A stretch of 64,000 bases of DNA from Pediococcus acidilactici (GCA_024970065.1 CP103908.1:806001-870000), one strand, 5' to 3'. Numbered from the stretch's first letter, positions 35,534-44,959 are shown. Translations and numbers: made by a program. The notes: generated by a model from the sequence alone, not told the origin.

Positions 35534-35565
35534 GATTAAAATAATTTAATTTTGGAGCGGAAAAA

Positions 35566-36252
35566 ATGAGTAAAATTTTGATAATTGAAGACGAAAAGAG
35601 CCTGGCTCGTTTTGTAGAGCTAGAACTACAACATGAAGGATACGAAACCGAAGTCCAGGGAAATGGTCGGACTGGGTTAGAAGCCGCCCTTTCGGAAGAT
35701 TTTGACGCCATTTTATTGGACTTAATGTTGCCTGAAATTAACGGAATTGAAGTCTGTCGCCGGATTCGGCGGGAGAAAATCACCCCAATCATCATGATGA
35801 CGGCGCGTGATTCGATTATTGACCGGGTATCAGGGCTAGATCACGGAGCGGATGATTACATCGTTAAACCGTTTGCTATTGAAGAGCTATTAGCTCGTTT
35901 ACGTGCGGTACTTCGGCGGGTTGACTTAGAAGAACAGGACACTTCCTTCCACCAAACGACCGTCGAATTTAAAGACATCGTTATTGAAAAAGAAAATCGG
36001 GTCGTTAAGCGGAATAATGAAGTAATTAACTTAACTAAGCGGGAATACGAACTCTTGTTACTATTAATGGAAAACGTAAACGTGGTTCAGTCCCGAGAAA
36101 CTTTGCTAAGTAAAGTTTGGGGTCTAGAAGACGGTGTGGAAACAAACGTAGTGGACGTGTATATCCGTTATCTGCGGAATAAAATTGACGTGGCAGGTCA
36201 ACCTAGCTACATTCAAACGGTCCGGGGCACCGGCTACGTGATGAGGACCTAA
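35566..36252 (+). CDS. OmpR-family response regulator (CovR/ArlR-like)
   Basis: The 228-residue regulator has an N-terminal receiver with IIEDE and phospho-acceptor Asp 52 in ILLDLMLPEING, MTARD near 78 and the switch Lys in DDYIVKPFAIEELLARLRAV, followed by a winged-helix domain (about 130-228, TKREYELLLLLMEN and VRGTGYVMR). The receiver reads like CovR/CsrR/ArlR, regulators of surface and virulence genes in other cocci and Listeria. The cue is not evident here. It is followed 1 base later by its sensor kinase. Confidence 0.9.
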   Translation: MSKILIIEDEKSLARFVELELQHEGYETEVQGNGRTGLEAALSEDFDAILLDLMLPEINGIEVCRRIRREKITPIIMMTARDSIIDRVSGLDHGADDYIVKPFAIEELLARLRAVLRRVDLEEQDTSFHQTTVEFKDIVIEKENRVVKRNNEVINLTKREYELLLLLMENVNVVQSRETLLSKVWGLEDGVETNVVDVYIRYLRNKIDVAGQPSYIQTVRGTGYVMRT

Positions 36253-36253
36253 A

Positions 36254-37729
36254 ATGGTGAAGCAAGCAATTCATAATCGGCGAGTTTCCTTAAAATGGAA
36301 ATGGGCCATCGCCACCGGTGTTGGGGTTTTATTAATTTTTGGCCTTTTTTCATTCTTTTTATTTAAAATTTTAACTGGCTCACTTTATTCCGTGGAGCGA
36401 CATAACGTTGAAAATACAATTAGTCAGGTTAACGATCGGTTACGTAGTGCTCAGGTTATCAATTACCAAACTACCAATATTTTTCGGCCTAATTTCAACG
36501 AGAAATCTACGGAGCGCCAGCACCAAGTTTTTGACGATAATTTGTTAGCCAACTTAACCCGCAAGGATTTGGCGGTTACCGTATATGATTTAAAGGGTAA
36601 GACCGTTTTTTCCAACCAGCGTAATCCGCTTCAAATGAAAAAGGTTAACCAGCGGGTGGTTAAGCATCAAAAGTACCACGGGCAAAAAATTATTGTGGGG
36701 CAAGCCCCAATTATTAACCGGGAGAAACAAAAGATCGGTTACGTACAAGTGGTCAACCTCCTCCGAGACTACGGACGTAATTACCACCGTTTAATCTGGT
36801 TGTTTGGATTGACCTCGCTACTGGTCTTTATGATTATTTCGATTTTTGGGTATGGATTAGCGTCCTATCTTTTACGACCGATGCGTTCTATTAACGTCAC
36901 GATGCGCGAATTAGAGAAGGACCCGCAGACGGAATCCCGGGTGCCGATTTTGGCAACGAATGACGAACTAGAGGATTTGAGTCAGCAGTTTAATAGCATG
37001 ATTGACCGTATGCAGCGTTACATCGATCAGCAGCGCCAATTTGTTGAAGATGTCTCCCACGAGCTGCGGACCCCCGTTGCCGTGGTGGAGGGGCATTTGA
37101 AGATGCTAAAACGATGGGGCAAAGACGATCCACAGGTGTTGGATGAGTCCATTGAATCTTCGCTAGAAGAAACCCTGCGTATGAAGAGTTTGGTCAGTGA
37201 AATGCTGGACTTGACCCGGGCGGATCAAATCGAGATTAACTACCCTAACGAGAAAACTAACGTGGCACGGCTTGTTAACCAAGTTTTTAATGATTTTAAG
37301 ATGATTCATCCTGACTTTCACTTTACAATGGATGACGAATTAATCGGGGAACCAATTGTTCAGATTTACCGTAATCATCTGGAACAGATTTTGGTGATTT
37401 TGTTAGACAACGCCGTAAAATATTCTCGAGAACGAAAAGAAATTCATTTATCAATTGCCAATACTAAGCAATTTGTTGAAATCGCCGTGCAAGACTTTGG
37501 GGAAGGAATTTCCGAAAAAGATTTAAAACTCGTCTTTAATCGATTTTACCGAATTGACAAGGCTCGAAGCCGTGACCAAGGGGGAAACGGCCTAGGCTTG
37601 TCAATTGCTAAAAAATTGATTGAGGAGTATCACGGAACCATTTCATTAGAAAGTTCAGTAGGGTCTGGTTCGGTATTTAAAATCGAACTGCCAATTTTGC
37701 AAAACCCTGGTTACGATCAAAATTATTAA
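36254..37729 (+). CDS. Sensor histidine kinase (CovS/ArlS-like)
   Basis: This 491-residue kinase has two membrane segments (about 14-38 and 177-205) flanking an extracytoplasmic domain of about 140 residues that contains no obvious ligand motif. A HAMP linker (LLRPMRSINVTMRELEK) follows. The phosphorylation box is FVEDVSHELRTPVAVVEGH with His 269. The ATPase domain has LLDNAVKYS, DFGEGI and GGNGLGLSIAKKL. It lies 1 base after the response regulator, so the pair works together. Confidence 0.92.
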   Translation: MVKQAIHNRRVSLKWKWAIATGVGVLLIFGLFSFFLFKILTGSLYSVERHNVENTISQVNDRLRSAQVINYQTTNIFRPNFNEKSTERQHQVFDDNLLANLTRKDLAVTVYDLKGKTVFSNQRNPLQMKKVNQRVVKHQKYHGQKIIVGQAPIINREKQKIGYVQVVNLLRDYGRNYHRLIWLFGLTSLLVFMIISIFGYGLASYLLRPMRSINVTMRELEKDPQTESRVPILATNDELEDLSQQFNSMIDRMQRYIDQQRQFVEDVSHELRTPVAVVEGHLKMLKRWGKDDPQVLDESIESSLEETLRMKSLVSEMLDLTRADQIEINYPNEKTNVARLVNQVFNDFKMIHPDFHFTMDDELIGEPIVQIYRNHLEQILVILLDNAVKYSRERKEIHLSIANTKQFVEIAVQDFGEGISEKDLKLVFNRFYRIDKARSRDQGGNGLGLSIAKKLIEEYHGTISLESSVGSGSVFKIELPILQNPGYDQNY

Positions 37730-37736
37730 TAAATCT

Positions 37737-37774
37737 AGATTAGAATTCACGTCGCCGAATTCTAATCTTTTTTT
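37737..37774 (+). terminator. terminator of the two-component operon
   Basis: A 12-bp stem AGATTAGAATTC with its complement and a 7-T tail. Confidence 0.92.
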
Positions 37775-37930
37775 ATTTGTCGGCGCTTGTCCACTTCAAA
37801 TTAAACCATGGGCAATTGGCCATCACGTGCAACCGTAATGGGGGATCAATAATTAGCCAAGGCAAACGAATTCCGTTGTTGGCAAATCAGACGGTAGTGG
37901 TTGCCGTAACGTAATGATGATGACAAACAA

Positions 37931-37964
37931 AAAAGGCTTGAAATTTTAAAATTTCAAGCCTTTT
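37931..37964 (-). terminator. terminator of yidC (minus strand)
   Basis: A 14-bp stem AAAAGGCTTGAAAT/ATTTCAAGCCTTTT; on the minus strand the tail is TTTTTTGTTTG. It is 16 bases beyond the yidC stop. Confidence 0.85.
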
Positions 37965-37979
37965 AAATATACTACCTAA

Positions 37980-38948
37980 TTAACGGTGATGACGTTGTTT
38001 ACCAGCGTTTCGCTGATGGTTAACATTCTTCTTATTAGATTTTGTATTGGTTGCCTTAGGCGTCGGAGCTTTTTGGGCAACTTCGTTTGGTTGAGCCGTT
38101 GCAGTATCCGGATTGTCTAAATCAACCGGGCCGGTTGGCTTAACAATCTTCGGAGGGTTCTTTTTCATTTCTTCATGAATTTGAGCCCGAATCCGAGGAC
38201 GGTAGAAGTTGATTAGCAAAGTTTGGATACATGCAAATACTCCGCCGACCGCAAAGTAGAGCCCTAAACCAGCAGGGGTCGAGAAGGTGAAGAACAAAAT
38301 CATCAACGGACTGATTACCATCATTGATCGCATCGTTTTCCGTTGTTCTTCGGGAACCCCGAGTGTTCCAAGCCAACCTTGTAATAGGTAAACTAAGAAC
38401 GAAATTATTGATAACAACAAACTAGACTTAGAAAGGTCAATTCCTAAGAAAATGCCTTGGTGCAATTCAGGGGAGTACTGAATTGCGGCGTATAAAGCAG
38501 CAAACACTGGGAATTGAATTAGCAGTGGTAAACAACCGATTCCACCAGTCATACTGATGTTATTATCCCGGTACAAAGCCATCATTTCTTGGCTAACTGC
38601 AGCCTTTTCTTCCGGAGTTTTAGCAGTTTGGTTCCGCTCCTGAAGGGCCTTTAGCTGAGGTTGAATATAGGACATCTTTTCTTGTTGAACAGTTGCCTTA
38701 CGGGACTGGTTGACCATTAGTGGTAACAAAATCAACCGGACTACAAAGGTAATTAAGATAATTGCCAGACCGTAGCTTCCACCGACTAAGTGGGAGAGGT
38801 AATCCATAAAGTGTTGCATTGGCACTGCTAAATTATCATAGATAAAGCCATAAGGGTGGCCGTGGCTGTCGCGTTGGACACAACCACTTAAGACCAAGCC
38901 TAGCCCGGCAATTAAACTAATTGTCGAGATTCGTTTTATTTTTTTCAT
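37980..38948 (-). CDS. yidC: Membrane protein insertase YidC (lipoprotein type)
   Basis: This protein inserts and folds proteins into the cytoplasmic membrane. Of 322 residues, a lipoprotein signal ends in LVLSGC (Cys 23), then about five membrane segments follow. The first is a long LVGGSYGLAIILITFVVRLILLP, holding the conserved Arg of the hydrophilic groove. The C-terminal tail is strongly basic (about 260-322) and likely contacts the ribosome. Only one paralogue lies in this window. The ribosome site AGAAGGG is 15 bases from ATG, an unusual spacing. It stands alone on the minus strand. Confidence 0.95.
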   Translation of the reverse strand: MKKIKRISTISLIAGLGLVLSGCVQRDSHGHPYGFIYDNLAVPMQHFMDYLSHLVGGSYGLAIILITFVVRLILLPLMVNQSRKATVQQEKMSYIQPQLKALQERNQTAKTPEEKAAVSQEMMALYRDNNISMTGGIGCLPLLIQFPVFAALYAAIQYSPELHQGIFLGIDLSKSSLLLSIISFLVYLLQGWLGTLGVPEEQRKTMRSMMVISPLMILFFTFSTPAGLGLYFAVGGVFACIQTLLINFYRPRIRAQIHEEMKKNPPKIVKPTGPVDLDNPDTATAQPNEVAQKAPTPKATNTKSNKKNVNHQRNAGKQRHHR

Positions 38949-39036
38949 AATCTGAGTATGGTTCCCTTCTTACTTATAAATACTAGAAATACACAAGGGT
39001 AACTATACTTGATTTTGCCTGCTTTTTCAACGTGCT

Positions 39037-39309
39037 TTAGTATTTAACTAAAAACTCACGGGCTTGAAACGGTGGAATTTCTTTGACCACTAATTTATCC
39101 ACCCGTCCAGAAGGAGAAGGGGATGCTTTAACCCCTTGAATAAATTGCTGTAAAATCTCTGTCGGTCCCTGGGCCTCAATTTCTACTGAACCATCAAGGC
39201 TATTTTTGACCCAACCGGTAATTTTTAGCTGATCCGCGAGGTGTTTGGTCATAAACCGAAAGCCGACCCCCTGGACACGGCCAACTACGTGCATGTGGAC
39301 TGCTTGCAT
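39037..39309 (-). CDS. Acylphosphatase
   Basis: This enzyme hydrolyses carboxyl-phosphate bonds such as acetyl- or carbamoyl-phosphate. The 90-residue protein has both family signatures: GRVQGVGFRF near residues 9-18 (catalytic Arg) and WVKNSLDGSVEIEAQG near 33-48 (catalytic Asn). ATG 39309 is used because GAAAGGG is 9 bases ahead; ATG 39318 is in frame but directly abuts that site. It is convergently separate from yidC. Confidence 0.92.
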   Translation of the reverse strand: MQAVHMHVVGRVQGVGFRFMTKHLADQLKITGWVKNSLDGSVEIEAQGPTEILQQFIQGVKASPSPSGRVDKLVVKEIPPFQAREFLVKY

Positions 39310-39425
39310 AACGTTCATCCCTTTCGTCGTTAACTTACAACTGTAATTTTACCATGTTCAGTTAACTAAGCTAGTTATTGGCACGTATATCAATTTGCCA
39401 AGCTTAATGATAATATAAAAATGGC

Positions 39426-39444
39426 GTAAGTGTGTTATACTTAC
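39426..39444 (+). promoter_or_regulatory. ysgA-type gene promoter overlapped by an inverted repeat
   Basis: TGTTATACT (extended -10 at 39433-39441) sits inside the palindrome GTAAGT-N7-ACTTAC (39426-39444). The repeat could bind a repressor at the promoter, but no factor is identified. Confidence 0.5.
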
Positions 39445-39465
39445 AATTGGTAAGGAGATTAGATA

Positions 39466-40236
39466 ATGTTAGAAAAGATTTCTTCTGTAAAAAACCCCAA
39501 GGTAAAAGAATGGGTGAAGTTAAAGACCAATAATGGTCGGAAGAAGTACCGACGTTTCTTTTTAGAAGGGCGCCATCCCGTAGAAACGGCGCTTGTCGAA
39601 GGACGTGAGTACGAGTATTTAATTGTGGAGGAGGGATTTGACCTAGCTAGTTTAGAAGCTACCATTGATGAAGATAAGTTAATTGTGGTTACTAAGGAGG
39701 TGTCTAAGCACATCGCCGACACGGTTCACGAACAGGGAATTTTCCTGATTGGCTACGTGGATGACGCGGTCTATGAAATGCCTACCGACACGACGGGACA
39801 GTGGTTATTATTAGACAACGTCCAAGACCCAGGCAATATTGGTACAATGGTACGGACGGCTGATGCTGCTGGATTCACCGGAGTGATTTTTGGTAGTGGA
39901 ACTGCTGATTTTTACAATCCGAAAATTTTACGGGCTATGCAAGGCAGTCAGTACCATTTACAATTAAAGCGACTTAACTTGCAAAAGTGGATTGAAGCTT
40001 GCCACCGGGCTCATCAAGTTGTTTACGGTTCTATTTTAGATGAACATGCCCAAAGTTACCGGGACGTTGACGCTCCAAGAGATTTTTCACTAATTATGGG
40101 TAATGAAGGTAACGGGATGAGTCCCGAGTTAGTTAAGGCAACCGATCATAACCTTTACATTCCAATTAAAGGAAATGCTGAATCTTTAAACGTGGCTGTA
40201 GCTGCGGGAGTTTTAATGTTTGGTTTAGTTAGTTAA
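39466..40236 (+). CDS. SpoU-family RNA 2'-O-methyltransferase (YsgA/RlmB-like)
   Basis: This 256-residue methyltransferase has an N-terminal substrate-binding domain (about 1-95, KKYRRFFLEGRHPVETAL) and a SpoU knotted methyltransferase domain. Knot motifs are LLDNVQDPGNIGTMVRTADA near 120, MGNEGNGMSPEL near 209 and IPIKGNAESLNVAVAAGVL near 230. RNA target unproven, probably 23S rRNA 2'-O-methylation. In Bacilli the gene (ysgA) lies immediately before pheST, as here, with two genes between. Confidence 0.9.
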   Translation: MLEKISSVKNPKVKEWVKLKTNNGRKKYRRFFLEGRHPVETALVEGREYEYLIVEEGFDLASLEATIDEDKLIVVTKEVSKHIADTVHEQGIFLIGYVDDAVYEMPTDTTGQWLLLDNVQDPGNIGTMVRTADAAGFTGVIFGSGTADFYNPKILRAMQGSQYHLQLKRLNLQKWIEACHRAHQVVYGSILDEHAQSYRDVDAPRDFSLIMGNEGNGMSPELVKATDHNLYIPIKGNAESLNVAVAAGVLMFGLVS

Positions 40237-40333
40237 GGTTTGGTTACATTTTCGGTTAATTTACGTAAATGGCTTGATTAAAAAAAGTTTGCAGTTAAGA
40301 TTAGAGTAACTAACTAGCCAAAAGGAGCTTTAG

Positions 40334-40843
40334 ATGAAGGTATTGGATTGGAAAAATGATGCAGAATATTTAGATTTAGTCGGCGACTTACTAGAAAAAA
40401 AAGAAGTTCAACGATTGGATAACTACACGCAGCATCATAACGGAACCCGTTTGGATCACTGTATCCGGGTTTCTTACGAAAGTTATTTATTAGCCAAAAA
40501 ATTCCATTTAGACGTTCGCTCCACAGCGCGGGCCGGATTGTTACACGATCTGTTTTACTATGATTGGCGGACCACCAAGTTTACGCTTGGTAGCCACGCG
40601 TTTATCCATCCCCGGGTTGCTTTACGGAATGCCGAAAAAATCACCACTTTAAATGACAAAGAAAAAGACATTATTTTAAAGCATATGTGGGGAGCTACGA
40701 TTGCTCGGCCTAAGTATGCGGAAAGCAGCATTGTGTCCCTCGTGGACGATGCCCAAGCAGTAAGTGAATATACGGATCACGTCCGGAAAAACTTGCGGCT
40801 TAAGTTATTAGAGTATAAAAATAAAGTGATTAAGTTGATTTAG
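40334..40843 (+). CDS. HD-domain phosphohydrolase, unknown substrate
   Basis: This 169-residue protein contains an HD signature: RLDHCIRVSYES near 35, GLLHDLFYYDW near 74 and the later SHAFIHPRVALRNAEK. It resembles small HD nucleotidases, such as relatives of YfbR, but the substrate cannot be assigned. It has an AAAGGAG ribosome site. It lies between the SpoU methyltransferase and an HxlR regulator, 17 bases before the latter. Confidence 0.8.
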   Translation: MKVLDWKNDAEYLDLVGDLLEKKEVQRLDNYTQHHNGTRLDHCIRVSYESYLLAKKFHLDVRSTARAGLLHDLFYYDWRTTKFTLGSHAFIHPRVALRNAEKITTLNDKEKDIILKHMWGATIARPKYAESSIVSLVDDAQAVSEYTDHVRKNLRLKLLEYKNKVIKLI

Positions 40844-40860
40844 TTAAAGAGGTTTTTGAT

Positions 40861-41193
40861 ATGCAAAATGTACACCAAAAAACACCAACTGATTTTGAAC
40901 TTTGTCCAAAGTTTGAACACCTTTTTGATATTTTAGGTAAAAAATGGAACGGCTTGATTTTAGAAGTGCTAACTAGCGCAGGGCCCCAACGTTTTCGGGA
41001 CTTGTCGCGCTCGGTAACGAAGTGCAGTGACCGGGTCTTAGTAGAGCGGTTAAAAAATCTTGAAGAAGAAGGATTGGTTGAACGATGTACGTACCAAGAC
41101 TCTTCCTTGATTGAATACCGTTTGACTGAAGAAGGCGAAGGCCTTCGTCCCGTTTTAGAAGCGGCACATAAATTTGCGGATTGTTGGTACTAA
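40861..41193 (+). CDS. HxlR-family transcriptional regulator
   Basis: This 110-residue winged-helix regulator has the HxlR layout: ELCPKFEHLFDILGKKWNG start, then FRDLSRSVTKCSDRVLVERLKNLEEEGLV recognition region and YRLTEEG. Cys residues at about 15, 58 and 79 are candidate redox or electrophile sensors, typical of this family. No cognate operon is obvious; it lies upstream of the pheST T-box and 17 bases after the HD gene, so both may be co-transcribed. Confidence 0.85.
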   Translation: MQNVHQKTPTDFELCPKFEHLFDILGKKWNGLILEVLTSAGPQRFRDLSRSVTKCSDRVLVERLKNLEEEGLVERCTYQDSSLIEYRLTEEGEGLRPVLEAAHKFADCWY

Positions 41194-41224
41194 TTGACTA
41201 TTGACCTCAGCACGAATTTTAGTT

Positions 41225-41452
41225 AAAGTAGCTAAGTGAATACAATATCAAGCTAGAAGAGTAGTAGCCGGTTGAGATTGGTAGCCAGAGAAGAAGGGGT
41301 AGCTGAAAACCTTCAATGCTAGTTACGGCGAATTCGCTTCAATAAAATAGGTGGGTCGGCCACCCTTATGGGGCTAACCAAGTGTGCAAGTAATTGCAAA
41401 CAAGGGTGGTACCGCGTTTAAAACGTCCCTTTTTTAAGGGGGCGTTTTTTCT
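41225..41452 (+). ncRNA. T-box leader (phenylalanyl-tRNA sensing)
   Basis: The T-box AGGGTGGTACCGCG is at 41403-41416, followed by a terminator (AAACGTCCCTT at 41421-41431 with AAGGGGGCGTTT at 41436-41447) and a T-run. A stem I base can be drawn with GCTAG near 41252 and CTAGTT near 41320. This leaves TTC (41312-41314), followed by A, as the specifier, matching phenylalanine codons. A possible promoter is TTGACC (41201-41206), 17 bases, TAAAGT. Confidence 0.88.
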
Positions 41453-41473
41453 TTGCAGAAAGGTGGAAAGATT

Positions 41474-42520
41474 ATGGGTTTACAGGATAAGTTAAAAGAA
41501 CTAGAAGAAAAGGGCCTAGAAGAAATCAAGGTCACGGATGAGTTATCGAAATTAAATAAAATACGGGTTAACCTATTAGGAAAAAAGGGACCGTTAACGG
41601 AAATCTTACGAGGGATGCGTGATCTAAGTAAAGAAGAGCGTCCAAAAGTGGGCCAATACGCTAACCAAATTCGGGATAATTTGAAGGAACAAATTGAAGC
41701 TCGAAAGGCGGAGTTAGAAAAGGCAGCTCTCGACCGGCAATTGGCGAGTGAGACGCTGGACGTTACTTTACCGGGTTCACCAGTTCGCCAAGGGCAACCA
41801 CACGTTATTCAACAAATCATTGATAATTTGGAAGACCTCTTCTTAGGAATGGGTTACCAAATTGTGGAAGGTCCTGAAGTAGAATTAGACCGTTACAACT
41901 TTGAGATGTTAAACCTACCTAAGGACCATCCCGCACGTGATATGCAGGACACTTTTTACCTGACTGACGAAGTGCTAATGCGTTCGCAAACGTCTCCAGT
42001 TCAAGCACGGACGATGGAAAAACATGACTTTAGTAAGGGACCGCTAAAAATGATTTCTCCAGGGGTGGTTTACCGGCGGGATACGGACGACGCAACCCAC
42101 TCACATCAATTCCACCAAATCGAAGGTTTGGTAATTGATAAAAACATAACCATGGGCGATTTGAAGGGTACCTTGATTACCATGGCAAAGGAACTATTTG
42201 GCGATCGTTTTGAAGTTCGCCTGCGTCCTAGTTACTTCCCATTCACCGAACCATCGGTAGAAGCAGACGTAACTTGCTTTAACTGCATGGGCAAGGGTTG
42301 TTCAGTTTGCAAGAATACCGGTTGGATTGAAGTGCTCGGTGCCGGAATGGTTCATCCCAACGTGCTTAAGATGGCCGGCGTGGATCCTGAAGTCTACGGC
42401 GGGTTTGCCTTTGGATTAGGACCCGATCGATTTGCAATGTTACGCTACGGAGTTGACGACATTCGCAACTTCTATTTAAACGACGTAAGATTTTTATCCC
42501 AGTTTGATAAGCGAGGTTAA
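41474..42520 (+). CDS. pheS: Phenylalanyl-tRNA synthetase alpha subunit
   Basis: This 348-residue class II catalytic subunit has an N-terminal coiled-coil tRNA-binding arm (about 1-85), then motif 1 ([18 protein letters not shown]), motif 2 ([14 protein letters not shown] and [19 protein letters not shown]) and motif 3 ([17 protein letters not shown]) at the end. A zinc-like C-rich loop [16 protein letters not shown] is present. ATG 41474 (AAAGGTGGAA site) is preferred over an upstream in-frame ATG 21 bases earlier that lies before the ribosome site. It is under T-box control and joined to pheT. Confidence 0.97.
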   Translation: MGLQDKLKELEEKGLEEIKVTDELSKLNKIRVNLLGKKGPLTEILRGMRDLSKEERPKVGQYANQIRDNLKEQIEARKAELEKAALDRQLASETLDVTLPGSPVRQGQPHVIQQIIDNLEDLFLGMGYQIVEGPEVELDRYNFEMLNLPKDHPARDMQDTFYLTDEVLMRSQTSPVQARTMEKHDFSKGPLKMISPGVVYRRDTDDATHSHQFHQIEGLVIDKNITMGDLKGTLITMAKELFGDRFEVRLRPSYFPFTEPSVEADVTCFNCMGKGCSVCKNTGWIEVLGAGMVHPNVLKMAGVDPEVYGGFAFGLGPDRFAMLRYGVDDIRNFYLNDVRFLSQFDKRG

Positions 42521-42526
42521 TTAACA

Positions 42527-44959
42527 ATGAAACTTTCATACCAATGGTTATCCAAGTATTTGGATTTAAGTAACATCGAACCGCAAGACTTAGCAGAAAA
42601 AATCGAACGGACTGCTGTAGAAGTTGATTCAGTTACGCGGTTAGATTATAAGTTAAAGAAAATTGTGGTAGGGCACACTTTGGAAGTGGTCGATCACCCA
42701 GATTCAGACCACTTACATATTTGCCAAGTTGACGTTGGCGAAGAAGAGCCAATTCAAATCGTTTGTGGCGCTCCCAACATTGCCGCAAATCAAGACGTCA
42801 TCGTGGCACTACATGGTTCACGAATTAAGGATAACGTTAAAATCAAGCGCAGCAAAATGCGTGGGGTTCCTTCAAACGGAATGCTTTGTGCGTTACAAGA
42901 AATTGGTTTTCCTGATAACGTAGTTCCTAAGAAGTATGTAGATGGCATTTACGTTTTTCCTGCTGATAGCAATGTTCATCCTGGTGATTCAGTTATGGAA
43001 GTCTTAGGAATGAACGATGACGTCATCGACACTTCGGTCACCCCCAATCGCGGTGACATGTTTAGCATGAACGGAAACGCCCACGAAATTGCGGCTATCT
43101 TAGATCAAGAAGCTCAGTTTGAGGCGGTTCCGGAAGTAACTAATTCAACAGACGCAAAACTAAGTGACCAAGTTAAGGTTGAGATTGCAGATGACCAACT
43201 TGCTCCAGTTTATCGGATGCGAGGCATTGACCAAGTGAAGGTGACGGATAGTCCCTTCTGGTTGCAAACCCTTTTAATGAAGGTTGGTATTCGACCAATT
43301 AATAACGTGGTGGACGTGACTAACTACGTAATGTTGAAGTACGGCCAACCACTGCACGCTTACGACCTTGACCAATTGCAAGGTAAGACGGTGAGTGTTA
43401 CTAAAGCTGACGCAAACACCCAATTTACCACCCTCGATGGTGAAGAACGACAACTTCGTGACGAGGATTTAGTAGTGACAGCAGATAACCAACCAATTGC
43501 CTTGGCGGGTGTAATGGGTGGCTTAACTTCTGAAGTAAAACCTAATACTAGTCGGGTCGTGTTAGAAGCAGCTATTTTTGATCCAATTAAGGTTCGGAAG
43601 ACTGCCCGCTTCCATAATTTGCATAGTGAAGCATCAATGCGGTTTGAACGGGGGATTGACTATGGTGCCGTAACGGATGCGTTAAACGAAGCCGTTGCGT
43701 TGATTACCGAATTTAGTCAAGGTCAAGCCTACGCAGATGAAGTAGTGGGCACTGCAACTACTAAAGAACCGGCTAAGGTAGCAATTTCATTAGCTAAGAT
43801 TAATCGCGTACTAGGTACTAATTTAACAATCAGTGAAGTTGAAGCAATTTTTGCGCGGCTTGGTTTTGCCGTAACCACTGACGAAAATGCGGAAACGTTT
43901 GAAGTAACCGTGCCAGTACGGCGTTGGGACATTCATTTGCAAGCCGATCTTTTAGAAGAAATTGCTCGGATTTACGGTTACGATAACCTTCCCGTAACGT
44001 TGCCAACTGGGGCACCGACAGTAGGACAATTAACCGAAAAGCAAAAAATCATGCGGGATTCGCGGCGGATTTTGGAAGGCCTCGGTTTGACTCAGGCGAT
44101 GAGCTATGGTCTAACTACGGTTGCCAAAAGTCAAAACTTCTTAAAGCAAACGGCTGAACCAGTTAAAGTGGCTTGGCCAATGACCCAAGATCACGAAGCT
44201 TTGCGGATGAACTTAGTTAGTGGTTTGTTAGACGACATTGCTTATAATCATGCACGCTTTGTTGAAGACGTGGCGCTATACGAACAAGGACGGGTCTTTT
44301 ATTCAGTTGAAGGGCAAGCTCAACCTCAAGAAGTGGAACATTTAGCGGGGGCGATTACCGGATCCTTACAAGCAACGACCTGGAACCAACCGCAACAAAG
44401 TGTGTCCTTCTTCGATGCTAAGGGAATTGTAGAAAAATATCTCCAAAATATGGCACTAAAAGGCCAAATTAAGTACGTGGCTGACCAAGATCGTCAAGGA
44501 ATGCACCCCGGAAGAACCGCGGACATTTACCTAGATGATGAGCTTATTGGATTTGTTGGCCAAGTCCATCCAACCACCGCACAAGAATACAAGATCAACG
44601 AAACGTACGTGTTTGAATTGAATTTAAGTAAAATTATCAGTGCACCAAAACAAATGCAACATTACGAAGTGATTTCGAAATATCCAGCAGTTACGCGTGA
44701 CGTAGCACTATTAGTTTCTGAAAAAGTTACCAACGAACAAGTGCTAGACGTTATTCAGAATACAAAACAAAAGCACCTCGTGGGTGTTAAATTGTTTGAC
44801 GTTTACGCTGGACACCATTTGGAGGCCGGAACCAAGTCCTTGGCCTACCAATTGACCTATCAAGACCGAAATGCTACTTTACAAGAGGATACCGTTAACC
44901 AGGAATTTGCGAAGGTAGTTGAACAACTAGAAACCCAATTAGATGCAACAATTCGCTAA
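42527..44959 (+). CDS. pheT: Phenylalanyl-tRNA synthetase beta subunit
   Basis: This 810-residue large subunit has an N-terminal EMAP tRNA-binding fold (VVGHTLEVVDHPDSDHLHI near 50), a B3/B4 editing domain (about 200-400, FWLQTLLMKVGIRPINNVVDVTNYV and HAYDLDQL), B5 (about 400-475), a core beta domain (LLEEIARIYGYDNLP near 483), and a C-terminal ferredoxin-fold anticodon-binding domain (YEVISKYPAVTRDVALLVS). It edits Tyr-tRNA-Phe. It begins 7 bases after pheS. Confidence 0.97.
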   Translation: MKLSYQWLSKYLDLSNIEPQDLAEKIERTAVEVDSVTRLDYKLKKIVVGHTLEVVDHPDSDHLHICQVDVGEEEPIQIVCGAPNIAANQDVIVALHGSRIKDNVKIKRSKMRGVPSNGMLCALQEIGFPDNVVPKKYVDGIYVFPADSNVHPGDSVMEVLGMNDDVIDTSVTPNRGDMFSMNGNAHEIAAILDQEAQFEAVPEVTNSTDAKLSDQVKVEIADDQLAPVYRMRGIDQVKVTDSPFWLQTLLMKVGIRPINNVVDVTNYVMLKYGQPLHAYDLDQLQGKTVSVTKADANTQFTTLDGEERQLRDEDLVVTADNQPIALAGVMGGLTSEVKPNTSRVVLEAAIFDPIKVRKTARFHNLHSEASMRFERGIDYGAVTDALNEAVALITEFSQGQAYADEVVGTATTKEPAKVAISLAKINRVLGTNLTISEVEAIFARLGFAVTTDENAETFEVTVPVRRWDIHLQADLLEEIARIYGYDNLPVTLPTGAPTVGQLTEKQKIMRDSRRILEGLGLTQAMSYGLTTVAKSQNFLKQTAEPVKVAWPMTQDHEALRMNLVSGLLDDIAYNHARFVEDVALYEQGRVFYSVEGQAQPQEVEHLAGAITGSLQATTWNQPQQSVSFFDAKGIVEKYLQNMALKGQIKYVADQDRQGMHPGRTADIYLDDELIGFVGQVHPTTAQEYKINETYVFELNLSKIISAPKQMQHYEVISKYPAVTRDVALLVSEKVTNEQVLDVIQNTKQKHLVGVKLFDVYAGHHLEAGTKSLAYQLTYQDRNATLQEDTVNQEFAKVVEQLETQLDATIR

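Noticed and set aside
37775..37930. Possible small gene between the two-component terminator and yidC terminator
   Set aside because: Stops in all frames; no ribosome site and no motif.
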